From DATLYB01 sp964502525 (GTDB lineage: Bacteria > Bacteroidota > Bacteroidia > Chitinophagales > CAIOSU01): a stretch of DNA of 5,357 nucleotides. The notes beneath the pieces were generated by a model. The model had not been told where the DNA came from. It saw nothing but the letters and a program-made list of their open reading frames with translations, and made no database searches. The DNA is taken from contig CAZCXH010000231.1 in NCBI GenBank assembly GCA_964502525.1, positions 1 through 5,357 of the forward strand, given 5' to 3'. Positions 1 to 5,357 of the stretch are shown here, piece after piece; position 1 is the stretch's first letter; each line of letters opens with the position of its first letter. The position numbers and the translations under genes are program-made.

Positions 1-804
1 AGCGCTATGCCTGATTATCAAGCAGTTAACGCGATTTGCTGTCAAAGTTGAGAGGATGCCTTTCAATTCGTGAAAGTTTTTTTGTTCTTCGGGATTCCGT
101 AGCGTGAGCAGGATGTGGTAGTAGATATTAATCCACGGTACACCCAGGTATTTTTCGCGGTTGGCTTCAATGAGCTTTACCACATCATCAAGAAGGTAAT
201 AGTTGTAATCAATATTCAGCACGTTGTGGCGATTCAGCATGTCACACCAGTGTTCCAGCTTAGCGCAGAGATAAAACAGGTCGAGGCTGTCGGATTTATG
301 TTGCAGGTGATTGGTCGCTGCTTTCTTTTTCCGGTTGAGATAAAGAAAGTCAAATTCATTTTCAGCGAGACTGTTATAGTAAAACTGCTGAGCGCTGAAT
401 TTCCCGTTTCCATTCAATCCATTCTTCATTCGCATCAGCTTTTGTTCATACAACTTTCCCGATGACATTTTTTTTAACTGCCGTGCCAGCAGATAATTTT
501 TCAGGAAAGCGTCTTCCTCAAAAGCTTCGATAGCGATGAAATCTTCCATCGTAGTTTGCAGATAATTCATCACGTGCGCCAGGCGGGTGGAATCGAATTT
601 CTTACCGGGATATAATTTTTTGAAAACATTTTCCTTCTTCAGCTTCGGTGATGAAAGATTCGGATGCGCTGCATAAATAATCTCAAAGAGTTCAATAACT
701 TGCTGATGCTTGTTGAAATAAGGCGAGCGAACGAAGTCGCGCAGGCGGGTTAGGTGAACACGGGATAACTGTTTTGCGAGGCTGATGATCTTACTGTCGT
801 ACAT
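1..804 (-). CDS. Conserved Bacteroidota protein of unknown function (N-terminal part, cut by window edge)
   Basis: An uninterrupted minus-strand reading frame runs from an ATG at 804-802 to base 1, giving 268 codons with no stop; the C-terminus is outside the window. The protein starts MYDSKIISLAKQLSRVHLTR and continues with RLRDFVRSPYFNKH at residues 21-34. The block 'hydrophobic-LS...L..F..FVRSPYFNK', followed by KENVFKKLYPGKKFD (about 57-71) and a helix-rich stretch (LAHVMNYLQTTMEDF, 75-89), matches from memory a family common in Bacteroidota and annotated only as hypothetical. It looks soluble, charged and alpha-helical, with many Tyr, Lys and Leu residues. There is no signal peptide, membrane segment or recognisable catalytic motif, so it is probably cytosolic. 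No Shine-Dalgarno is visible before the ATG, which is normal in this phylum. It diverges from the surface-protein gene. The coding call is firm because the frame stays open for 804 bases with sensible composition; the function is unknown. Confidence 0.88.
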   Translation of the reverse strand, partial: MYDSKIISLAKQLSRVHLTRLRDFVRSPYFNKHQQVIELFEIIYAAHPNLSSPKLKKENVFKKLYPGKKFDSTRLAHVMNYLQTTMEDFIAIEAFEEDAFLKNYLLARQLKKMSSGKLYEQKLMRMKNGLNGNGKFSAQQFYYNSLAENEFDFLYLNRKKKAATNHLQHKSDSLDLFYLCAKLEHWCDMLNRHNVLNIDYNYYLLDDVVKLIEANREKYLGVPWINIYYHILLTLRNPEEQKNFHELKGILSTLTANRVNCLIIRHSA

Positions 805-998
805 TAATTGCCCGATTATAACAATGGACTAATTTAACATAACTATTTGAAAATCAAAACAATTGATTCTTAATAGCCTGATTTTCTTAGTAAAAATTAC
901 CTGAAAATACTAAAAATCTGTCTTTTTTTCCGTTAATAGTAGCGATATTATTGTAGCGTGAAAGAGTGTTCTATTTAAACAATCAAAAACTAACCATC
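805..998. promoter_or_regulatory. AT-rich divergent intergenic region with the start signals of both flanking genes
   Basis: These 194 bases separate two divergently transcribed genes, so both promoters should lie here. On the plus strand TATTATTG at 946-953 fits five of the six fixed positions of the Bacteroidota -7 element TAnnTTTG, but I find no well-spaced -33 TTG partner, so it is only a weak candidate. A run of seven T occurs at 923-929. A small inverted repeat (TTTGA-AAA-TCAAA, 846-858) and an overlapping one (AATCA...TGATT, 852-868) could be an operator or chance in AT-rich DNA. The bases just before the plus-strand start (AAAAACTAACCATC, 985-998) are the A-rich, Shine-Dalgarno-free leader typical of Bacteroidota secreted-protein genes. 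Confidence 0.4.
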
Positions 999-1085
999 AT
1001 GAAAACAGGATTCCCCTCCAAAAGAAATTTCCTCAGCGGGATAGTTTCTTTGTGCATCATCACGCAAGCGTTCTTTGCTAACGGA
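999..1085 (+). other. Sec signal peptide of the surface protein
   Basis: Residues 1-29 have a basic N-region (K2, K8, R9), a hydrophobic core (about 11-27) and an A-N-G end, leaving Gln30 as the likely first mature residue, a common arrangement in Bacteroidota exported proteins. No lipobox is seen: the only nearby Cys (C19) lies inside the hydrophobic core and is not preceded by an LxG/A motif, so the protein is probably not a lipoprotein. Confidence 0.85.
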
Positions 1086-4000
1086 CAGAATGTTTGGATA
1101 AAGGCCACACCGAATATTGGCTGTGCGCCATTGCAGGTGCAGTTCACTGACTCCACTGCTCCGGGAGTTGTGATAACATCCTGGCATTGGGATTTCGGGG
1201 ATGGAACAATTTCAAGTCTGCAGAGCCCGGTTCATAATTATATTAGTCCGGGAGTGTACCACCCAAGATTAACTGCCCAGGATACGACCGGAGCAACCGA
1301 TACTGCCTCTACAACAGTAATTGTTGATGCTGTGGTCTTCAGCTTAACTAAAACAGATGTAACCTGCCTTGGAGCGTGTGATGGTATAATAACCGCTAAT
1401 GTGACATGGGGAACTGCGCCTTTCAGTATTGATTGGAGTAACGGTGGCTTTGGACAAACCCAAACCGGACTATGTCCTGGAACCTATTCGGTGACAGTTA
1501 CTTCAGCTAGTGGCTGTTCAGGGGTTGATTCCATTGATATAATCGAACCTGATTCTCTTGTCATAACCGTTGCCAGCACTGATGCAAGATGCGCGGGAAG
1601 TTGCGATGGAACAGCGACCATTACCGTTTCCGGTGGAACACCACCTTATACCTATTCATGGAGTACGGGTGATATTGGACCTATTCATGCCGGATTATGT
1701 GCTGCAAACTATTTTTTGACAGTTTCTGATACAAATGGCTGTACGGCAATTACCAGTGTTGTAATAAACGAGCCAGCCCCAATGAATACAACGGTCACAA
1801 CCTGGGATGCTTCCTGCAACGGATTTTGTGACGGCTCAATATTAGTTGTTACCACTGGTGGAACACCAAATTCATTTAGCCCTCCCTATTATTTTGCCTG
1901 GTCATGTTCCGGAAGCCTTGATTCTCTCATTACAGGTTTGTGTGCGGGACCTTGTTCGGCAACCATCACTGATGGAAATGGATGTACCACAACTGTGTCA
2001 GCAACTGTTTTAGAACCTCCCCCGCTTGTTGTCACTATCTCCGCTACGCCCGCAACGCCCGGTAATTGTGATGGAACAGCGACTGCCTCAGTCTCTGGCG
2101 GAACGCCTCCTTATAGTTATGTTTGGTCATGTGCTTCGCAAACTGTTGCGACCGTAACAGGCTTATGCGCTGGATTTTGCGCGGTGACTATCACCGATGG
2201 AAATAACTGTAATGCGGTAGCGTCAGCAACTGTTTCTTCCGGCAGCGGACCACTCATCAGTGTAACTTCAACCGATGTGCTATGCAACGGTGGTTGCACC
2301 GGCAGCGCAACGGTAACGATTGTTGGTGGATGCGCGAACCCTCCGTGTTCCATATCCTGGTGGGATGCAATAACAGGGGCGCCCATAGGAGGTCCGGATT
2401 CACTGATTACAAATTTGTGCGCTGGAATCTATACGGTGCAAGTGACAGACGGATTAGGATTTACAACCATAGACAGCGCTACAATTAATGAATCGACACC
2501 GTTATCCCTCCAATCAACCGTCACTCATGCTGTTTGCCCCGACACAACGGGAAGCATTAACATCTCAGTTAGTGGAGGAACTCCTCCGTACTCATATTTG
2601 TGGTCAAACTTTTCAATTACTGAAGATATTTCCGGAATTCCCGCAGGAATTTATTCGGTAATAGTTACTGATGCGAATAACTGCACCGCTTCAGTGCAGG
2701 ACACGGTGAACAGCATATCTGGATTAACCACTTCTGTTTCCACCACACCAGCTACCTGCAGCGGCATTTCAGACGGAACTGCTACTGTAAATGTTACCGG
2801 AGGTTATCCTCCTTACACTTATTTATGGGATGATTCCTCAAATCAAACCACTGCAACCGCGGTCCAATTGCAGGCAGGCATTTATCTGGTGCTCGTTTCG
2901 GATACTGCCGGATGCACAGCGGTTGATGCTGCCCTTGTTCAGGATTCTTCAGCGGTTCAAGTTTTGGTTGTAACTAATCCGGCCACACCGGGCAGTTGCA
3001 ATGGAAATGCGACTTTTCTTGCTTCAGGCGGATTGCCTCCCTATACATATCAGTTGGACTCCGGATTAACTAATATTTGCAATACATCGGTTTGCGCGGG
3101 ATTATGTGCCGGAAATTATTCCCTCACCGTTTCTGATTCTGCGGGCTGTGCGGCAGCTAAAAGTTTTACCATTGGCTCAGGCACCGCTTCCGAACAGGAT
3201 TGCATCGGAGCATTGCAAGTGTGCGGTTCCGTTTACGTTCAGCCGAATGCATACACAGGCGTGGGAAATATCGAGGATATTGCGGAAGGGGTATCCTGCC
3301 TTCAAAACGGGGAAAATAATTCTGTTTGGTTTTCTTTTGTGATTGCTACTGGCGGAACACTTGAATTTACCATTTCCATCATATCGCAGGATACTGTTGA
3401 TTACGATTTTGCGCTTTATGATCTTACCGGTGCAACCTGCTCCGATATTTTCAACGGAGGACTCGAAGTGCGGTGCAACTATGCTTTCACCGACACGGTC
3501 ACCGGGTTGAAATCCGGGTTTACTGAAACATCGGTCAGCGCATCGAATGGCGCTGCATTCTGCGCACCATTAACTGTTATGGCAGGCCAGCGATTTGCTT
3601 TGCTCATTGACAATTTCGGATCTTCCTTCAATGGTTTCATTCTTGACTTCTCGGCAAGCACCGCCACTTTCGACTGCACCGATCCCTGCGACACGCTCGT
3701 TTGCAATGACGGTGACGCCTGCACTACGGACACTTGTACTTTTACCGCTGGATGCATCAACTCTCCGATAGTTTGCAATGATGCTGATGTTTGCACCATT
3801 GATAGCTGTGTTAACGGAGTGTGTGTGTTCACATCCACCGGCTGCGTGTGGCCCGGTGACGCCAACTATGACGGTATTGCAAACAATCTTGACGTTCTCT
3901 CAATTGGCGTGGCGTATGGCGCGGCCGGTCCGATTCGTCCGCTGGCCTCTTTAGTGTGGGTAGGGCAGCCTGCATTTGACTGGACGGATACTTTCACCAC

Positions 4001-4838
4001 CGGTATCAACCACAAACATGCCGACTGCGATGGCAACGGGGCGATTAACACAGGCGATACCACCGCTGTTTCAATCAACTACGGTTTCACTCATGCTAAA
4101 GCAGGACCACGCTGCACGGTAGGTCCTCCGCTTATTGTTGACATGCCCGATACGCTGTTTCCGGGGCAAGCTGTTTCGGCACCTATCCTGCTCGGTGACG
4201 TCAACAGCTCGGTGACTGACCTCTACGGATTGGCGTTCAGCATCAACTATGATGTGGATATCATTGACACGAATACCGTTTCGATTTCATACAACAACTC
4301 ATGGATGGGCACACCCGGGGTGAACCTGCTCGGCTTTTCGAAAGATTTCTATCTCAATGCGAAAACCGATGTGGCGATTACGAAAACCGACCAGATCAAC
4401 CTGCCGCAGAACTACGGTCAGGTCGGAACATTCGCTTTCACGGTGAAAGATGACGTTTCCGGCAAACGCGCGATGGATGCCGTGCTCACGGTTTTCATTG
4501 ACAACGTTACCGCCATTGACAAGGATGAGAATACCGTGTTTGTCTGCGGGCAACCGGATTCATCCGTTGCAGTCATTATAACAAGCGGAATGCAAACAAT
4601 AGCGCCTCCATTCATAAGAATTTATCCTAATCCTTCCGATGAGAAAGTTTACATCGAGTCGAATGAGCGGATTAACCGGATCATGCTGACGGACATGGTT
4701 GGAAGAAAGATCAGCCTGGCTGAAAGTCAAACCTACCGGACAACGCTCGATGTTAAACCGCTTTCAAATGGAACTTACCTGCTGCGGCTGGAATTTGATG
4801 ATGCGGTGGAATACCGGAAGGTGCTGGTTGAAAAATAA
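999..4838 (+). CDS. Secreted T9SS cell-surface protein: PKD, eight SprB repeats, dockerin-like and cohesin-like modules, type A sorting domain
   Basis: A 1279-residue surface protein, complete here. The start is the ATG at 999: it gives a clean Sec signal peptide (K2, K8, R9, then hydrophobic FLSGIVSLCIITQAFFA) with likely cleavage after A27-N-G29. An in-frame GTG at 966 would only add 11 unneeded residues. Domains: PKD about 33-110 (WDFGDG at 64-69); eight SprB-like repeats 112-730; a beta-sandwich module 731-892 (NSVWFSF 774-780, DYDFALYDLTG 801-811); a Cys-rich CTDC-like segment 893-949 (11 Cys); a dockerin-like module 951-1034; a cohesin-like beta domain about 1044-1192; a T9SS type A sorting domain 1203-1279. 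By family knowledge such proteins pass Sec and then T9SS, lose the C-terminal domain, and are attached to the surface or released. Adhesion or matrix binding is an inferred role. No catalytic domain is seen, so an enzyme is unlikely. It sits alone between a divergent and a convergent neighbour, so it is probably monocistronic. Confidence 0.95.
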   Translation: MKTGFPSKRNFLSGIVSLCIITQAFFANGQNVWIKATPNIGCAPLQVQFTDSTAPGVVITSWHWDFGDGTISSLQSPVHNYISPGVYHPRLTAQDTTGATDTASTTVIVDAVVFSLTKTDVTCLGACDGIITANVTWGTAPFSIDWSNGGFGQTQTGLCPGTYSVTVTSASGCSGVDSIDIIEPDSLVITVASTDARCAGSCDGTATITVSGGTPPYTYSWSTGDIGPIHAGLCAANYFLTVSDTNGCTAITSVVINEPAPMNTTVTTWDASCNGFCDGSILVVTTGGTPNSFSPPYYFAWSCSGSLDSLITGLCAGPCSATITDGNGCTTTVSATVLEPPPLVVTISATPATPGNCDGTATASVSGGTPPYSYVWSCASQTVATVTGLCAGFCAVTITDGNNCNAVASATVSSGSGPLISVTSTDVLCNGGCTGSATVTIVGGCANPPCSISWWDAITGAPIGGPDSLITNLCAGIYTVQVTDGLGFTTIDSATINESTPLSLQSTVTHAVCPDTTGSINISVSGGTPPYSYLWSNFSITEDISGIPAGIYSVIVTDANNCTASVQDTVNSISGLTTSVSTTPATCSGISDGTATVNVTGGYPPYTYLWDDSSNQTTATAVQLQAGIYLVLVSDTAGCTAVDAALVQDSSAVQVLVVTNPATPGSCNGNATFLASGGLPPYTYQLDSGLTNICNTSVCAGLCAGNYSLTVSDSAGCAAAKSFTIGSGTASEQDCIGALQVCGSVYVQPNAYTGVGNIEDIAEGVSCLQNGENNSVWFSFVIATGGTLEFTISIISQDTVDYDFALYDLTGATCSDIFNGGLEVRCNYAFTDTVTGLKSGFTETSVSASNGAAFCAPLTVMAGQRFALLIDNFGSSFNGFILDFSASTATFDCTDPCDTLVCNDGDACTTDTCTFTAGCINSPIVCNDADVCTIDSCVNGVCVFTSTGCVWPGDANYDGIANNLDVLSIGVAYGAAGPIRPLASLVWVGQPAFDWTDTFTTGINHKHADCDGNGAINTGDTTAVSINYGFTHAKAGPRCTVGPPLIVDMPDTLFPGQAVSAPILLGDVNSSVTDLYGLAFSINYDVDIIDTNTVSISYNNSWMGTPGVNLLGFSKDFYLNAKTDVAITKTDQINLPQNYGQVGTFAFTVKDDVSGKRAMDAVLTVFIDNVTAIDKDENTVFVCGQPDSSVAVIITSGMQTIAPPFIRIYPNPSDEKVYIESNERINRIMLTDMVGRKISLAESQTYRTTLDVKPLSNGTYLLRLEFDDAVEYRKVLVEK
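1095..1328 (+). other. PKD domain
   Basis: Residues 33-110 show the PKD pattern: a proline-rich beginning (ATPNIGCAPLQVQFTDST), the hallmark WDFGDG at 64-69, then SPVHNY and GVYHPRLTAQD before the last strand. PKD domains are Ig-like beta-sandwiches in extracellular proteins, usually for protein or carbohydrate contacts or as spacers. Here it is the outermost domain after the signal peptide. Confidence 0.92.
1332..3188 (+). repeat. Eight tandem SprB-like repeats (protein level, 73-82 residues each)
   Basis: Eight consecutive units share the core 'C.G.CDGTATVTVSGGTPPYTYSWS...GLCAG.Y.V.VTD..GC'. Boundaries by residue (base): 112-184 (1332-1550), 185-259 (1551-1775), 260-340 (1776-2018), 341-417 (2019-2249), 418-499 (2250-2495), 500-575 (2496-2723), 576-651 (2724-2951), 652-730 (2952-3188). 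Units 1-3 end in an IEP, NEP or LEP linker. Units 3 and 5 carry insertions after the GG turn. Units 3 and 4 carry Cys in place of the usual aromatic after the AG turn. The repeat is named for SprB, the mobile gliding adhesin of Flavobacterium, and is widespread in T9SS proteins as a beta-rich stalk. At DNA level the copies have diverged strongly, mostly by synonymous changes. Confidence 0.93.
3189..3674 (+). other. Bacteroidota extracellular beta-sandwich module
   Basis: Residues 731-892 begin DCIGALQVC and contain GVGNIEDI, SCLQNGENNSVWFSF, then DYDFALYDLTGATC, EVRCNY, LTVMAGQRFALLIDNF and FNGFILDFS. From memory this series of motifs recurs in large Bacteroidota T9SS proteins, next to gliding-associated C-terminal domains or SprB repeats. 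The 'G.RF.LLIDNF....GF.LDF' ending resembles pre-peptidase C-terminal (PPC) or CUB-like jellyroll domains. The precise domain family is inferred; ligand binding or spacing is likely. Confidence 0.65.
3675..3845 (+). other. Cys-rich CTDC-like repeat segment
   Basis: Residues 893-949 hold 11 cysteines (893, 897, 902, 908, 913, 919, 926, 932, 937, 942, 949) in a double pattern: CNDGDACTTDTC....GC and CNDADVCTIDSC..GVC. This resembles the roughly 24-residue Dictyostelium-type CTDC repeat, also found in bacterial secreted proteins. Disulfide bonds formed after export would make it a rigid linker; the odd count leaves one Cys free or paired outside the segment. Confidence 0.7.
3849..4100 (+). other. 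Dockerin-like module with two separated calcium loops
   Basis: Residues 951-1034. Loop 1 is D954-x-N956-x-D958-G-x-x-x-x-x-D965, in GDANYDGIANNLD. Loop 2 is D1009-x-D1011-x-N1013-G-x-x-x-x-x-D1020, in DCDGNGAINTGD. Each is followed by a helix-like stretch ending in an aromatic-Gly (VAYG, INYGF). This is the EF-hand-like calcium pattern of type I dockerins, but the last ligand of loop 1 and the first of loop 2 are 44 positions apart, with a Trp-rich insert (VWVGQPAFDW) between. The WPGDAN...GINHKHADC frame recurs, from memory, in other Bacteroidota T9SS proteins. Confidence 0.72.
4128..4574 (+). other. Cohesin-like beta-sandwich domain
   Basis: Residues about 1044-1192 begin PPLIVDMPDTLFPGQAVSAP, contain LYGLAFSINYDVDIIDTNTV, then TDVAITKTD, GQVGTFAFTVKDDV and AVLTVFIDNVTAIDKD. 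A leading 'GQ.V..PI.L', a 'GLAF.INYD' strand and a late 'G..G...F.V' strand are the layout of cohesin and related carbohydrate-binding-like domains. Assignment is by pattern only. The domain directly follows the dockerin-like module, and the two appear together in similar proteins. Confidence 0.5.
4605..4838 (+). other. T9SS type A C-terminal sorting domain
   Basis: Residues 1203-1279 show all the type A marks: IYPNPS (1208-1213), the central DMVGRK (1232-1237), LDVKPLSNGTYLLRL (1250-1264) and the terminal YRKVLVEK reaching the stop. By family knowledge it directs the protein through the type IX translocon and is then cut off. It is complete. Confidence 0.95.
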
Positions 4839-4950
4839 AATGTTGGATAAGGAAGGATGTTTATATTAGTTCAACTCGGCAGCCCACCGCCTTAGGCGGC
4901 AGACCTTAAACCGTAAACAGTTACTGACTGGAAACTCCAAAACTAATTTC
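4839..4950. other. Convergent intergenic region between the surface-protein gene and the CBS-domain gene
   Basis: These 112 bases lie between two stop codons (TAA at 4836-4838 plus; TAG at 4953-4951 minus). No reading frame, RNA gene or promoter is evident. The main structure is the GC-rich hairpin at 4887-4899, listed separately. Confidence 0.6.
4887..4899. terminator. Compact GC-rich hairpin, possible bidirectional terminator or REP-like palindrome
   Basis: CCGCC-TTA-GGCGG is a perfect 5-base stem with a 3-base loop (a sixth T-A pair is possible in sequence). It stands alone in an AT-rich spacer between convergent genes, where a shared terminator is expected. There is no T-run after the stem on either strand, so it is not a classic intrinsic terminator. 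A dispersed intergenic palindrome is an equal alternative. Confidence 0.35.
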
Positions 4951-5357
4951 CTACCCCGCTATCGCCTGTATCAAATCATACTCTGTGATGATCTGAATGG
5001 TGCCGGTGCGGTCTTTCACGAGCACCGCTGTATTTTCCTTGTTGATGAGTGATGAGATTTCTTTGGTGGTAGTGCTCAGTTCCACAAACGGGAAAGGCTG
5101 CGCCATGTGGTCGGCAACGGTGTGATTGGATGATGTAGGATCAGCGAGCAATGCGCTCAGTATTTTGTGCTCAGTGACGGAGCCAACGAAATGCCCGTTG
5201 TCGGTTACGGGAATCTGCGAGATGCCGCTCTGCTTCATGAGCATGACAGCTTCTTTCAGTGGTTTGTCTTTTGTGACCGTGACCACCGCCTTCCTTTCTT
5301 TACGGCTGATGATGCTGTCAGCATCGGGCAGCACAATATCAAGAAATCTTCTGTCGC
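4951..5357 (-). CDS. CBS-domain pair, probable C-terminus of cystathionine beta-synthase (5' end cut by window edge)
   Basis: The minus-strand frame is open from the right edge to the TAG at 4953-4951, 134 codons. A GTG at 5334-5332 could be read as a start, but the frame continues upstream to the edge (DRRFLDI), so it is probably internal to a longer gene. Two CBS motifs are visible, counting from the first full codon: about 22-70 (VVTVTKDKPLKEAVMLM, ISQIPVTDNGHFVGSV) and about 79-132 (VADHMAQPFPFVEL, TAVLVKDRTGTIQIITEYDL). The nucleotide-contact pattern T-x-x-D is intact in the second (T124, D127), but the first has Lys at the Asp place (T61, K64). By family knowledge this wording, ending soon after YDLIQAI, resembles the regulatory tail of bacterial PLP-dependent cystathionine beta-synthase, which joins serine and homocysteine. 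An inosine dehydrogenase or transporter CBS pair is less likely because the pair sits at the very C-terminus. The catalytic domain is not in the window, so the enzyme name is inferred. Confidence 0.85.
   Translation of the reverse strand, partial: DRRFLDIVLPDADSIISRKERKAVVTVTKDKPLKEAVMLMKQSGISQIPVTDNGHFVGSVTEHKILSALLADPTSSNHTVADHMAQPFPFVELSTTTKEISSLINKENTAVLVKDRTGTIQIITEYDLIQAIAG

Noticed and set aside
115..465. Plus-strand open frame of 116 codons
   Set aside because: It lies wholly inside the 268-codon minus-strand frame, which has a recognisable family block; the plus-strand product has low-complexity Val/Ile/Gln composition typical of an antisense shadow.
815..820. TATAAT on the minus strand before the left gene
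   Set aside because: It sits only 10 bases from the start codon and has no correctly placed -35 or -33 partner; Bacteroidota promoters use TAnnTTTG, so a chance match in AT-rich DNA is more likely.
966..998. Upstream GTG start for the surface protein
   Set aside because: It adds 11 residues before a textbook signal peptide, and the ATG at 999 has the typical A-rich Bacteroidota leader just before it.
1332..3188. Regular repeats as a possible CRISPR array or DNA tandem repeat
   Set aside because: The period is over 200 bases, the DNA copies are not identical and the regularity is at protein level inside an open frame.
3479..3865. Minus-strand open frame of 128 codons
   Set aside because: It is antisense to the beta-sandwich and Cys-rich segments of the surface protein; its repeated SLQTS/VSVVQ wording simply mirrors the repeated CTDC-like codons.
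5332..5334. GTG as the start of a small stand-alone CBS-pair protein
   Set aside because: The frame stays open upstream to the window edge, and the pair resembles the tail of a longer enzyme; a stand-alone protein cannot be fully excluded from this window alone.

Overview
The window looks like a piece of a Bacteroidota chromosome, probably an environmental member of the Chitinophagales/Sphingobacteriales/Flavobacteriales type. The evidence is a type IX secretion (T9SS) type A C-terminal sorting domain, SprB-type repeats, an A-rich leader with no Shine-Dalgarno before the main start, and a Bacteroidota-type uncharacterised protein at the left edge. Both edges cut through genes, so only one complete gene is present.

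Layout: (1) 1-804, minus strand, is the N-terminal 268 codons of a conserved Bacteroidota protein of unknown function; its 3' end lies off the left edge. (2) 805-998 is an AT-rich divergent intergenic region that must hold the start signals for both flanking genes. (3) 999-4838, plus strand, is a 1279-residue secreted multidomain surface protein. Its order is signal peptide, PKD domain, eight SprB-like repeats, a beta-sandwich module, a Cys-rich CTDC-like segment, a dockerin-like split calcium-loop module, a cohesin-like domain and the T9SS type A sorting domain. (4) 4839-4950 is a short convergent intergenic region with a compact GC-rich hairpin. (5) 4951-5357, minus strand, is the C-terminal 134 codons of a protein ending in a CBS-domain pair, most likely a PLP-dependent cystathionine beta-synthase whose catalytic part lies off the right edge.

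The three genes are not an operon: the first two diverge and the last two converge, and their likely roles (unknown cytosolic, cell surface, probably sulfur amino-acid metabolism) do not obviously connect. The surface protein is the item of interest. It is probably exported by Sec, carried across the outer membrane by T9SS and anchored or released there, acting as an adhesin or matrix protein. I see no CRISPR array, tRNA, rRNA, insertion sequence or defence system. I did not find a clear new multi-gene system; the unusual signals are inside the surface protein.
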